Assembly: GCF_900110655.1 (NCBI RefSeq)
Contig: NZ_FOEQ01000008.1
Coordinates: 1 to 64,000, forward strand
DNA length: 64,000 bases
Direction: 5' to 3'
From: Pseudomonas soli
Lineage (GTDB): Bacteria > Pseudomonadota > Gammaproteobacteria > Pseudomonadales > Pseudomonadaceae
This document shows, in pieces, positions 17,573-28,498 of this stretch. The notes under the pieces were generated by a model that was given only the letters and a program-made list of their open reading frames with translations, searched no databases and was not told where the DNA came from. A program made the translations under genes and the position numbers. How positions within the stretch are numbered: the first letter of the stretch is position 1; each line of letters opens with the position of its first letter.

Positions 17573-17893
17573 ATGAATTTGGATTTAAGTCTTACCAAAC
17601 CCAGTGAACTCATGAGGGCGCTGTGCGAGCGCTTGCGCACCGAGCGGCTCGCTCAACAGATGTCGCAAGCGGAAGTGGCTGCTCGGGCTGGCGTCGGCAC
17701 CAATACTGTGTCCAACCTTGAAACGGGACGTAATGTCGGTTTTGAGAACCTGATCCGAGTGGCGATGGTTCTAGGCCGAAGAAAAGAGCTTGAGGCGCTG
17801 TTTTTGCCGAGGGTGGAGTGCATAGCCGACATTGCTCGCTACGAGCTCGGTGCCAAGCGCCAGCGCATCCGGAAGAAGTCAGGGCAGGGTTGA
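17573..17893 (+). CDS. HipB-like XRE-family DNA-binding protein (orphan)
   Basis: The 106-residue protein has an XRE helix-turn-helix at about residues 26-60 (MSQAEVAARAGVGTNTVSNLE) and a basic C-terminus. The length and layout resemble HipB antitoxin/regulators that normally sit directly before a HipA kinase gene. No HipA frame follows: the next gene is a BRO-N protein on the opposite strand. The 5' region is AT-rich compared with its surroundings. No strong ribosome site is seen before ATG 17573, and a second ATG at 17612 is possible. Confidence 0.75.
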   Translation: MNLDLSLTKPSELMRALCERLRTERLAQQMSQAEVAARAGVGTNTVSNLETGRNVGFENLIRVAMVLGRRKELEALFLPRVECIADIARYELGAKRQRIRKKSGQG

Positions 17894-17932
17894 ACAGGGC
17901 TGCATGGCAGCCCTTTCAGTGCATCGCAGGGT

Positions 17933-18469
17933 TCAATCGCCAACCCCATGTAACCTCAATGCCCGCTGCGCACATTCCTTCCAGCTCAGCTTGCGCCGCT
18001 CGGGCACCACCACGGGCAACTCCGCCGCCATCACCAACGGCATATCCCGCATCCGTACCCAAGGCTCACTCTGCCAATACAACAGGCTCGCCGTATGCCC
18101 ACCCGGCCAGCACATCCTGCCCAGGCGCGGCAGGTCTTCCAGCGCCGAGTCCTGCCCATCGCGCAGCACCGCCACCACCTCATGGGTCAGCCAGTGGCGC
18201 AGGTGGCGGTTTTCCGGAATGTGATGATGGGCGAGGAGGGTATAGGCCCCGGACTCGCTGACCATGGTGGTTTCGCCGTACTGGCCGTAGCGCAGCAGCT
18301 GCACGGTGCGATGCTGGTCCGGGTCGAGCTTGCGGATGCAGTGTTCGTCGAAGAAGCGCCCGGTCATCCGACCGAGTTCGTGGGCGCAGAACCAGGCTTG
18401 GGATTCGAGCCAGAGAGTGTGGAGGGGGCGGTTGTGGCGGGTGAAGAGGGTGGAGGAGTAGTGAGTCAT
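17933..18469 (-). CDS. BRO-N domain protein (phage antirepressor-like)
   Basis: The 178-residue protein contains a BRO N-terminal domain: WFCAHELGRMTGR near residues 26-38, then VSESGAYTLLAHHHIPENRHLRHWLTHEVV, the helix set shared with phage antirepressors and baculovirus BRO proteins. A C-terminal part of about 80 residues has no feature I recognise. BRO-N domains bind DNA in prophage control, yet no other phage gene is visible here. It converges on the HipB-like gene with a 39-base gap. Confidence 0.72.
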   Translation of the reverse strand: MTHYSSTLFTRHNRPLHTLWLESQAWFCAHELGRMTGRFFDEHCIRKLDPDQHRTVQLLRYGQYGETTMVSESGAYTLLAHHHIPENRHLRHWLTHEVVAVLRDGQDSALEDLPRLGRMCWPGGHTASLLYWQSEPWVRMRDMPLVMAAELPVVVPERRKLSWKECAQRALRLHGVGD

Positions 18470-18622
18470 GATGGGCTATCCAAGTCAGGGAGAGCCGTTT
18501 CTAACGGGAACGGAATTCCGCCATGTGAGCGTTCTTAGCGCTCAAACAAACTACCGTGGTTTTCTCTGGTTAAGTAGAGATACCTATGTAGGAGGTTTCT
18601 TGATTTTGAGGCTCGAGAAATA

Positions 18623-18650
18623 AAAAAGGCTGCCCAAGGGCAGCCTTTCT
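18623..18650 (-). terminator. Intrinsic terminator after nrdB
   Basis: On the minus strand AGGCTGCCC-TTG-GGCAGCCT is followed by TTTTTTATTT. It lies 15 bases past the nrdB stop codon. Confidence 0.9.
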
Positions 18651-18664
18651 GGAAAGCTGGACGA

Positions 18665-19915
18665 TCAATCCCAGCTCAGAGCACCACCTGTCTGGTACTC
18701 GATAACCCGAGTCTCAAAGAAGTTCTTCTCTTTCTTCAAGTCCATGATCTCGCTCATCCAAGGGAAGGGGTTGGTAGTCCCCGGATACTCTTCCTTCAGA
18801 CCAATCTGGGTCAGTCGACGGTTGGCAATGAACTTGAGGTAATCCTCCATCATCGCCGCGTTCATGCCCAGCACGCCGCGTGGCATGGTGTCACGGGCGT
18901 ATTCGATCTCCAGCTGGGTACCCTGCAGAATCATCTGGGTAGCCTCTTCCTTCATCGCGGCATCCCACAGGTGCGGGTTCTCGATCTTGATCTGGTTGAT
19001 CACGTCGATGCCGAAGTTCAGGTGCATGGACTCGTCGCGCAGGATGTACTGGAACTGCTCGGCGACGCCGGTCATCTTGTTGCGGCGGCCCATCGACAGG
19101 ATCTGGGTGAAGCCGCAGTAGAAGAAGATGCCTTCCAGTACGCAGTAGTAGGCGATCAGGTTGCGCAGCAGCTCTTTGTCGGTTTCGACGGTGCCGGTGT
19201 TGAACTCCGGGTCCGAGATGGCGCGGGTGTACTTCAGGCCCCAGGCGGCTTTCTTCGCGACCGATGGGATCTCGTGGTACATGTTGAAGATCTCGCCTTC
19301 ATCCATGCCCAGCGACTCGATGCAGTACTGGTAGGCGTGGGTGTGGATCGCCTCTTCGAAGGCCTGGCGCAGGATGTACTGGCGGCACTCGGGGTTGGTG
19401 ATCAGGCGGTACACGGCCAGGGCCAGGTTGTTGGCAACCAGGGAGTCGGCGGTGGAGAAGAAGCCGAGGTTGCGCATCACGATGCGGCGCTCGTCTTCGG
19501 TCAGGCCGTCCATGCTCTTCCACAGGGCGATGTCGGCGGTCATGTTGACCTCTTGCGGCATCCAGTGGTTGGCGCAGCCGTCGAGGTACTTCTGCCAGGC
19601 CCAGTCGTACTTGAACGGGACCAGCTGGTTGAGGTCGGCGCGGCAGTTGATCATGCGCTTTTCGTCAACGGCGACGCGGGCCGAGGAGCCTTCCAGCTCG
19701 GCCAGGCCTTCGGCGATGTCCAGGGCGTCCAGGGCAGCCTTGGCGCGTTTGACCGCGTCGGAGTCGGCGGCGGTGGCGGCGCGGGCTTCCAGGGCGGCGG
19801 CACCGCCGGCGCTGTCGAGCTTGTCCAGGGTGGTGGTGGCAGCGGCCTGTGCGGCGGTGTTGCCTTTGGCGGCGACTTCGCCGTCTTCTTTGTCGAATTC
19901 GTCCCAGCTCAGCAT
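18665..19915 (-). CDS. nrdB: Class I ribonucleotide reductase, beta subunit
   Basis: The 416-residue radical-generating subunit carries the di-metal ligands in the conserved helices: the EAIHTHAYQYC block and the RDESMHLNFGIDV block with glutamate and histidine ligands. Its C-terminal tail (ending GGALSWD) is the segment that docks to NrdA. It supplies the tyrosyl radical for reducing ribonucleotides to deoxyribonucleotides. The start at 19915 follows an AGGAGA site. An alanine-rich, low-complexity stretch of about 80 residues precedes the catalytic core, as in other Pseudomonas NrdB proteins of about 415 residues. It lies downstream of nrdA but is separated from it by a hairpin and a REP element. 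Confidence 0.95.
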   Translation of the reverse strand: MLSWDEFDKEDGEVAAKGNTAAQAAATTTLDKLDSAGGAAALEARAATAADSDAVKRAKAALDALDIAEGLAELEGSSARVAVDEKRMINCRADLNQLVPFKYDWAWQKYLDGCANHWMPQEVNMTADIALWKSMDGLTEDERRIVMRNLGFFSTADSLVANNLALAVYRLITNPECRQYILRQAFEEAIHTHAYQYCIESLGMDEGEIFNMYHEIPSVAKKAAWGLKYTRAISDPEFNTGTVETDKELLRNLIAYYCVLEGIFFYCGFTQILSMGRRNKMTGVAEQFQYILRDESMHLNFGIDVINQIKIENPHLWDAAMKEEATQMILQGTQLEIEYARDTMPRGVLGMNAAMMEDYLKFIANRRLTQIGLKEEYPGTTNPFPWMSEIMDLKKEKNFFETRVIEYQTGGALSWD

Positions 19916-20065
19916 GGTGAGATCTCCTGCTTGAGGGCCATCAATGAGTATGGCCGGTGGATCTTGGTTGCGGTGCGGTGCACGCAAATCTGGAGTGCCC
20001 GGGGAGGGCTGACCGGGGCGTTGGGCCCCGGCTTGTTATGTCTGGCTGTGGGGAGGTGCTGGCAG

Positions 20066-20118
20066 TGCCGGCCTCATCGCTGGCAAGCCAGCTCCCACAG
20101 GGTTCTGCGCCGTGGCGC
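20066..20118. repeat. REP element between nrdA and nrdB
   Basis: The segment CCTCATCGCTGGCAAGCCAGCTCCCACAG is a P. putida-type REP core in the 241-base nrdA-nrdB gap, close to the hairpin that ends nrdA. Confidence 0.7.
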
Positions 20119-20120
20119 AG

Positions 20121-20150
20121 AAAAGAGGCTACCCGGGGGTAGCCTCTGCG
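20121..20150 (-). terminator. Hairpin terminator after nrdA
   Basis: On the minus strand GCAGAGGCTACCC-CC-GGGTAGCCTC is followed by TTTTCTG. It lies just past the nrdA stop, so part of the transcription probably ends before nrdB. This would set an nrdA:nrdB ratio or imply a second promoter for nrdB. Confidence 0.75.
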
Positions 20151-20156
20151 AAGGCC

Positions 20157-23036
<2,880 letters not shown>

Positions 23037-23419
23037 GGGTGGGTGTCTCCACAGTTTCTAGTTTGTTCAGGCGCCGTTGTCGGGCGCCACCGTTCCGTCC
23101 ACTTGCTCGATGGCCCGGGCGGGGATGCGCGTGAAGCACACGCATCCGCCCGCTCGGGCTTACCGACTTCGGGACAGACTCAGGAATTAGGGGCAGTAAC
23201 CTGCCGCTCCCTGGCCGAAGTCAAAGGTTCTGGGCGTACCCAAAATCTGTTGCTGATGAGTGCGGGCCTTGCCTGCAACACTCATACCCGAACAAGGCCG
23301 TCTGCGGCTTGCCTCGGTCGCCCTCCGCAGGAGCGGTTTGGCTGTTGAAATCACCTTAAGTTCAGCCAGAAAATTCGCTTGAATTTGCCTGTTGACTTGT
23401 GTTTGTGATTTTGCGCAAA

Positions 23420-23466
23420 ACCCAATATCTAGTGGTTCGCTGCGATGGGGATACAAGATAATGCGG
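23420..23466 (-). promoter_or_regulatory. Tandem NrdR boxes upstream of nrdA
   Basis: ACCCAATATCTAGTGG (23420-23435) matches the NrdR consensus ACACWATATATWGTGT at 13 of 16 positions. ATACAAGATAATGCGG (23451-23466) matches at 11. Their starts are 31 bases apart, the three-turn spacing typical of NrdR box pairs. NrdR is the ATP/dATP-sensing repressor of ribonucleotide reductase genes. Confidence 0.75.
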
Positions 23467-23493
23467 TCCAGGGGGCTTTGCAAGGTCGGCGCC

Positions 23494-23502
23494 TGTGGAT
23501 AA
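23494..23502 (-). promoter_or_regulatory. DnaA box upstream of nrdA
   Basis: TGTGGATAA is the exact reverse complement of the consensus DnaA box TTATCCACA. It lies 28 bases beyond the distal NrdR box on the nrdA upstream side. DnaA control of nrdAB is known in E. coli; here it is inferred from the perfect match and position. Confidence 0.6.
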
Positions 23503-23811
23503 CTTGTGGGTACTTTGTGAGTCATCCGTGGGTATTCGCTGTAGGCCTTGTCCCAAGAGGTTTGCACGATTTTTTGCCTGTGCTACGCCGCCGCGAAGAT
23601 TTTTTAGGGCGCGCACCCTATCACAAAAAACGGTTCAGTCGAGGGCTGTTTGCGGTGGTTGGCAGGGGTGGGGGCGGGACGTAGTATCCGGGGCTGATGT
23701 TGCGCTTTGGTGAAGGCGGATTTGCTCTGCAATCAAAGGGTTGTGCTGGCCCCGCGATAAGGCCGGCACGGATAACACAAGGCCAGACAATAAACAGAAG
23801 AAGGGGAGGCC

Positions 23812-24507
23812 ATGGACCAACCAATCAATCGCATCCTGATCGTCGAGGACGACCAGCGCCTGGCCGAACTGACTGCCGAATACCTCCAGGCCAACGGCTT
23901 CGAAGTGGCGGTGGAGGGCGACGGTGGCCGCGCCGCGCGGCGCATCATCGACAGCCAGCCGGACCTGGTGATCCTCGACCTGATGCTGCCCGGCGAAGAC
24001 GGCCTGAGCATCTGCCGCCGCGTGCGCGGCCAGTACGCCGGCCCCATCCTCATGCTCACTGCCCGCAGCGACGAGCTCGACCAGATCCAGGGCCTGGACC
24101 TGGGCGCCGACGACTACGTGTGCAAACCGGTGCGCCCGCGCGTGCTGCTGGCGCGTATCAATGCCCTGCTGCGCCGCAGCGACGCCCCGGAGCGCCGCCA
24201 GGACCTGACCTTCGGGCCCCTGCATATAGACAGCCGCCAGCGCGAGGCGCGCCTGCACGGCCAGCTGGTCGACCTGACCGGCGCCGAATTCGACCTGCTC
24301 TGGCTGCTGGCCAGCAACGCCGGACGCGTGCTGTCCCGCGAGGAGATCTTCACCTCGCTGCGCGGCGTCGGCTACGACGGCCAGGATCGCTCCATCGATG
24401 TGCGCATCTCCAAGATCCGCCCCAAGATCGGCGACGACCCGATCACCCCGCGGTTGATCAAGACCCTGCGCAGCAAGGGCTACCTGTTCGTCGGCGAGGC
24501 GCCATGA
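23812..24507 (+). CDS. rstA: OmpR-family response regulator, RstA-like
   Basis: The 231-residue protein has a receiver domain (acid pair near residues 13-14, phosphorylated D56 in ILDLMLPGEDG, conserved T and K in LTARS and CKPV) and an OmpR/PhoB winged-helix domain (LTGAEFDLLWLL to TLRSKGYLFVG). It overlaps the following kinase gene by four bases (ATGA). An AGGGGAGG ribosome site lies before the ATG. The position next to nrdAB is conserved in Pseudomonas. The RstA name is by resemblance, and the regulon is unknown. Confidence 0.85.
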   Translation: MDQPINRILIVEDDQRLAELTAEYLQANGFEVAVEGDGGRAARRIIDSQPDLVILDLMLPGEDGLSICRRVRGQYAGPILMLTARSDELDQIQGLDLGADDYVCKPVRPRVLLARINALLRRSDAPERRQDLTFGPLHIDSRQREARLHGQLVDLTGAEFDLLWLLASNAGRVLSREEIFTSLRGVGYDGQDRSIDVRISKIRPKIGDDPITPRLIKTLRSKGYLFVGEAP

Positions 24508-26108
24508 ACTCGATCTTCCTGCGCATCTATGGCGGCATGCTCGCGGTGCTGGTGCTGGTGGCCGTGCTCGGTGTGCTGAGCCTGCACCTGCTCAACGAGA
24601 TCCGCGCCGGCCAGCACCGCGAGCGCCTGGCCCAGGGCACCTTCAGCCTGATGGCCGACAACCTGGCGCAGCAGAACGCGGTGGAGCGCACCCGTTCGCT
24701 GGTGATCTGGGAGCGCCTGCTCGGCGTGCCGCTGGACCTGCAACCGCTGTCGGCCTTTACCCTCGACGGCGGGCAGCGGGCGCGCCTGTACCGAGACCTG
24801 GTGGTGGTGGAGAAGACCGGCCCGCATGCCGCCCGGGTGCTGCGCCGGGTTGGCCACGAGGACCTGCTGCTGGTGGCCGAGGTCAAGCAGATCAGCGAGC
24901 AGCTGGCCCGCGCCACCCTTTATCTGTTGGCCGACGAACTGGTGCGCTACCCGGTGACCGAGCAGCAGGCGCGCCTGGCGCAGCTGCGGCAGAGCAAGGG
25001 CTTCGGTTTCGACATCGCCTTGCAGCGCATCGAGCGCGCCGCCCTGGACGACGACCAGCGCCGCCGGGTGGAGGAGGGCGATACGGTGATGGCCCTGGGC
25101 AGGGACGGCGATTCGATCCGCGTGTTCTCGGGGTTGTCCGGTTCGCCCTGGGTGCTGGAGATCGGCCCGTTGTATCAGCTCAACCCCTATCCGCCGCAGT
25201 TGCTGATCCTCATCGCCTTTCTCGGCCTGTGCCTGATCGGCCTGGTGGTCTACCTGCTGGTGCGCCAGCTGGAGCGGCGAGTGTCGGGCCTGGAGGTGGC
25301 GGCCACGCGCATCGCCCAGGGCAGCCTCGACACCCGGGTGCCGGCCGGCGATGCCGACTCGGTGGGGCGTCTGGCCGAGGCCTTCAACGGCATGGCCGAG
25401 CACCTGCAACGTTCATTGACCATGCAGCGCGAGCTGGTGCGGGCGGTGTCCCACGAGCTGCGCACGCCGGTGGCGCGGCTGCGCTTCGGCCTGGAGATGA
25501 TCGAGAGCGCCGGCAGCGACGAGGCCCGGGCCAAGCACCTGGCGGGCATGGACGGCGATATCCAGGATCTGGACAAGCTGGTCGACGAGATGCTGACCTA
25601 CGCCCGCCTGGAGCAGGGCGCGCCGGCCCTGCATTTCCAGGTGGTGGACCTGGACGAGCTGCTGGCGCGGGTGATCGAGGAGCTGGCACCGCTGCGCGCC
25701 GAGGTGCGGGTGGTGCGTGGCGTATGCCACGGGCTCGACGGTGGCGACGCCCGGGTCGAGGCCGAGCCGCGCTACCTGCACCGGGCCCTGCAGAACCTGG
25801 TGCGCAATGCCATGCGCCATGCCGAGTCCGAAGTGCGCGTGAGCTATCACCTGGGGCAGCAACGTTGCCGCATCGATGTGGAGGACGACGGCCCCGGGAT
25901 TCCCGAGGGCGTGTGGCACCGCATCTTCACCCCCTTCACCCGCCTCGACGACAGCCGCACCCGGACCTCGGGCGGGCATGGCCTGGGGCTGTCGATCGTG
26001 CGGCGGATCATCTACTGGCACGGCGGCCGCGCCCTGGTCGGGCACAGCGAGCAGTTGGGCGGGGCGTGTTTCAGCCTGAGCTGGCCGCGGGAGCAGCCAC
26101 GCGACTAA
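24504..26108 (+). CDS. rstB: Sensor histidine kinase, RstB-like
   Basis: The 534-residue kinase has an N-terminal membrane segment (residues about 9-30), a periplasmic sensor region of about 200 residues, a second membrane segment (about 235-255), a HAMP linker, the phosphoacceptor H317 in AVSHELRTPVARLRF, and the ATPase domain with the N box (LQNLVRNAMRHA) and DDGPGIPE. It phosphorylates the response regulator encoded just upstream with a four-base overlap. Its 3' end overlaps the convergent phosphopantetheinyl transferase gene by four bases. The signal it senses is unknown. Confidence 0.88.
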   Translation: MNSIFLRIYGGMLAVLVLVAVLGVLSLHLLNEIRAGQHRERLAQGTFSLMADNLAQQNAVERTRSLVIWERLLGVPLDLQPLSAFTLDGGQRARLYRDLVVVEKTGPHAARVLRRVGHEDLLLVAEVKQISEQLARATLYLLADELVRYPVTEQQARLAQLRQSKGFGFDIALQRIERAALDDDQRRRVEEGDTVMALGRDGDSIRVFSGLSGSPWVLEIGPLYQLNPYPPQLLILIAFLGLCLIGLVVYLLVRQLERRVSGLEVAATRIAQGSLDTRVPAGDADSVGRLAEAFNGMAEHLQRSLTMQRELVRAVSHELRTPVARLRFGLEMIESAGSDEARAKHLAGMDGDIQDLDKLVDEMLTYARLEQGAPALHFQVVDLDELLARVIEELAPLRAEVRVVRGVCHGLDGGDARVEAEPRYLHRALQNLVRNAMRHAESEVRVSYHLGQQRCRIDVEDDGPGIPEGVWHRIFTPFTRLDDSRTRTSGGHGLGLSIVRRIIYWHGGRALVGHSEQLGGACFSLSWPREQPRD

Positions 26109-26806
26109 ACGCTGATCAGACTGAGCAGGTGGCCGTCCTGCAGGCAGAACTGGCCATCCAGCTCGACGCCGTGGTGCCATTCGGCCGACAGGTCGGTGAG
26201 CAGGCGCAGGCGCGCGTGGCCGTCGGCGGACCATTCCAGCAGTTCGGCGTGCTCGAAATAGAAGCGCTTTTTCGTCAGTGGGTAGAGCGTCTTGAACAGG
26301 CTTTCCTTGAGCGAGAAGGTCAGGGTCACGGCCAGGGCCTGTTGGCTGCGGTCCAGGCGTTCCAGTTCCGCAGGGGTGAGGATCTCCCCGGCCAGGCGTT
26401 CGGCGCGGTCCTCGCCGAGCAGGGTTTCCTGGTCAAGCCCGAGGCCGCGGCATTGGCCGTCAGCGGCGACCACGGCGGCGGCCCAGCCCTGGCCGTGGGT
26501 GATCGAGCCGTGGATGCCGGCGGGCCAGATCGGCGAGCGGTCTTCGTGGGTAGCGGGCGCGTAGTCGCGGCCATCCAGATGTTGCAAGGCTGCACGGGCG
26601 CAGACTCGGCCTGCCAGGTACTCGGCCTGGCGCTTGGCCACCGAGCGTTGCAGGCTGGCGGTCTGTTCGATGCCGGCGCGCTGGAAATCGTCCGGCGCGA
26701 GATTGGCCGGGTCGAAGGCGCAGCTGACCAGCACCGCGCCGGGGACCGGGCGCGGCAGGGGCCAGTGGTGCTGGAGCGGGGCGCAGCAGGTGGGGAGTCT
26801 GTTCAT
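26105..26806 (-). CDS. pcpS: 4'-phosphopantetheinyl transferase (Sfp/EntD type)
   Basis: The 233-residue protein contains the phosphopantetheinyl transferase signatures: SITHG (101-105), GLGLDQE (121-127, magnesium-binding aspartate and glutamate) and FSLKESLFK (164-172). It moves phosphopantetheine from CoA to carrier proteins. Pseudomonas typically has one such broad enzyme, PcpS, serving both fatty-acid ACP and siderophore synthases. It lies alone, convergent and overlapping the kinase gene by four bases. A paired REP hairpin lies upstream. Confidence 0.88.
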   Translation of the reverse strand: MNRLPTCCAPLQHHWPLPRPVPGAVLVSCAFDPANLAPDDFQRAGIEQTASLQRSVAKRQAEYLAGRVCARAALQHLDGRDYAPATHEDRSPIWPAGIHGSITHGQGWAAAVVAADGQCRGLGLDQETLLGEDRAERLAGEILTPAELERLDRSQQALAVTLTFSLKESLFKTLYPLTKKRFYFEHAELLEWSADGHARLRLLTDLSAEWHHGVELDGQFCLQDGHLLSLISV

Positions 26807-26870
26807 GGCGGGTATTGTGCCAGCCTGGTGGCTGGTGGTGGAGCACAGATTTTGGGGCTGCTGCGCAGCC

Positions 26871-26940
26871 CTTTCGCCGGCGAGCCGGCTCCCACAGGGG
26901 GCGTCGCCATCTTTTGTGGGAGGCGGCTTGCCGGCGAAAG
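26871..26940. repeat. Inverted REP pair
   Basis: CTTTCGCCGGCGAGCCGGCTCCCACAGG and CTTTTGTGGGAGGCGGCTTGCCGGCGAAAG face each other to form a long imperfect hairpin. It lies between the PPTase start and the stop of the dienelactone hydrolase gene, both on the minus strand, so it could end the hydrolase transcript. Confidence 0.85.
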
Positions 26941-26965
26941 GGCCGCAAAGCGGCCTCGGCGATCA

Positions 26966-27757
26966 TCAGTCGAGCGCATCCTTCAAGAACGCCTGCATAT
27001 CCTTCCACGAGCTCTCGTCAGCTGCCTTGTCATAGCCGATATCCGGCCCGCCATGCTCGCCATGGCTCAAGCGGTCGGCATCCGGGTTGGTGAAGCCATG
27101 CTTGGCCCCCGGGATCCCGACGAACTTGTAGTCGGCCTTGGCCGCATCCATCTCCGCCTTGAACGCCGCCACCTGCTGCGGGGTGACCATGCTGTCGGCC
27201 TCGCCATGCTCCACCAGGATCTTGGCCCGGATCACCTCCGGCTTGGCCGGCGTCTGGGTCACCAGCGCGCCATGGAAACTCACCACGCCGTCGAGCTTCT
27301 CACCGCGGCGCGCCGCGTCCAGCACCACCTTGCCGCCAAAGCAGTAGCCGATGGCCGCCAACTGGTGCTTGTTGGTGTTGGGCTGAATCTTCAGCAGCTC
27401 CAGCCCGGCATCGAAGCGCCGGGCGGCGGCCGCTGGGTCCTTCATCGCCGCGGCCATGAACGCTTGGGCATCCTGCGGGTGCTCGGTGTTCTTGCCGTCG
27501 CCGTACATGTCGATGGCCAGGGCGTTGTAGCCCAGCGCCGCGAGGTCGCGGGCGCGGCGCTTGGCGTAGTCGTTCAGCCCCCACCATTCATGCACCACCA
27601 CCACGCCCGGGCGCTTGCCCTTGATGGCGTCGTCGTAGGCGTAGTAGCCGATCAGCGCAGTGCCGTCGGCGTCCTGGTAGCGGATCTCGCGGGTCTGCAC
27701 CGCCGCCTGGGCGAGGGTGGCGCCGCACAACAGGGCCAGTGCAAGCAGGGTACGCAT
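26966..27757 (-). CDS. Secreted dienelactone-hydrolase-family protein
   Basis: The 263-residue alpha/beta hydrolase starts with a signal peptide (about 18-19 residues, ending AQA). The dienelactone hydrolase triad is complete: C139 in GYCFGG, D188 in HGEADSM and H220 in AKHGFT. Related enzymes open lactone or ester bonds. The cysteine nucleophile and export suggest a periplasmic esterase of unknown natural substrate. An AAGGAGC ribosome site precedes the ATG. It is divergent from oprH, and the shared gap holds the PhoP half-sites, which might also affect this gene. Confidence 0.85.
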   Translation of the reverse strand: MRTLLALALLCGATLAQAAVQTREIRYQDADGTALIGYYAYDDAIKGKRPGVVVVHEWWGLNDYAKRRARDLAALGYNALAIDMYGDGKNTEHPQDAQAFMAAAMKDPAAAARRFDAGLELLKIQPNTNKHQLAAIGYCFGGKVVLDAARRGEKLDGVVSFHGALVTQTPAKPEVIRAKILVEHGEADSMVTPQQVAAFKAEMDAAKADYKFVGIPGAKHGFTNPDADRLSHGEHGGPDIGYDKAADESSWKDMQAFLKDALD

Positions 27758-27779
27758 GGTCGAGCTCCTTGTTCGGTTC

Positions 27780-27835
27780 GTTCAGCCCAGGTTCAGGCCG
27801 GGTTCAGCAGGGGTTCAGGGCGCCCTCCCTACTCT
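27780..27835 (+). promoter_or_regulatory. oprH-phoPQ promoter: four phased PhoP half-sites
   Basis: GTTCAG occurs at 27780, 27791, 27802 and 27813, exactly 11 bases apart, forming overlapping hexamer-N5-hexamer PhoP boxes. The last one ends 11 bases before a TACTCT -10 candidate (27830-27835), the geometry of PhoP-activated promoters that lack a good -35. This predicts autoregulation of the oprH-phoP-phoQ operon under low magnesium. Confidence 0.75.
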
Positions 27836-27880
27836 AGTCCCCAGACAGAAACAACGCATCCAACCCGGAGTACCTGAACC

Positions 27881-28486
27881 ATGAAAACGCTCAATACCCT
27901 GATCGCCGCCATGGCGGTTTGCGCCGCCGGCCTCACCACCGCCGCCCAGGCCGATGACAATTTCGCCAGCCTGACCTACGGCCAGACCAGCGACAAAGTG
28001 CGCAAGTCCGGCCTGCTGCAACGCAACACCGACGGCCTGAACGCCGACGGCATCATCGGCAAGGACAGCACCTGGGGCGTGCGCCTGGGCAAGATCAACG
28101 ACCAGGGCCGCTACTACATGACCTACGACAACGTCTCGGGCGATCACAGCGGCGTCAAGCTGCGCCAGGAAAACCTGCTCGGCAGCTACGACCTGTTCCT
28201 GCCGGTGGGCGATACCACCAAGCTGTTCGGTGGCGGCACCCTGGGCATGACCAAGCTGACCCAGGACTCGCCGGGCGCCAGCCGCGACACCGACTACGGC
28301 TATGCCGTGGGCCTGCAGGCCGGCGTGATCCAGGAAATCACCGACAAGGCCTCGGTGGAGATGGGCTACCGTTACCTGCGCAGCAACGCCGCCACCGAGA
28401 TCGGCGCCCACGGCGGGCCGAAGGACGGCACCCTGCGCCTGACCAGCAGCGCACAGACCTACCTGGCGGCGAGCTACAAGTTCTGA
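27881..28486 (+). CDS. oprH: Outer-membrane protein OprH
   Basis: The 201-residue protein has a signal peptide of about 24 residues (ending AQA) and an eight-stranded beta-barrel character: alternating hydrophobic residues, and a final YLAASYKF with C-terminal phenylalanine for barrel assembly. Length and position directly before phoP-phoQ match OprH, which stabilises the outer leaflet by binding lipopolysaccharide when magnesium is scarce. PhoP half-sites lie upstream. A 20-base perfect inverted repeat separates it from phoP. Confidence 0.9.
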   Translation: MKTLNTLIAAMAVCAAGLTTAAQADDNFASLTYGQTSDKVRKSGLLQRNTDGLNADGIIGKDSTWGVRLGKINDQGRYYMTYDNVSGDHSGVKLRQENLLGSYDLFLPVGDTTKLFGGGTLGMTKLTQDSPGASRDTDYGYAVGLQAGVIQEITDKASVEMGYRYLRSNAATEIGAHGGPKDGTLRLTSSAQTYLAASYKF

Positions 28487-28498
28487 GGTCGCTGTTAT

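Larger units (their letters stand above)
23037..23811. other. Divergent control region nrdA / rstA-like gene
   Basis: This 775-base gap has no credible gene. The part nearest nrdA (23037-23419) would be an unusually long leader of nrdA mRNA. NrdR boxes lie at 23420-23466 and a DnaA box at 23494-23502. An AT-flanked weak stem (TAGGG...CCCTA between T- and A-runs) lies at 23600-23630. The right end should carry the promoter of the response-regulator gene, but no clear -35/-10 pair is visible. Confidence 0.6.

Noticed and set aside
23600..23630. Weak TAGGG...CCCTA stem with A/T tails in the nrdA-rstA gap
   Set aside because: A five-base stem is too weak to call a terminator, and no gene ends there.
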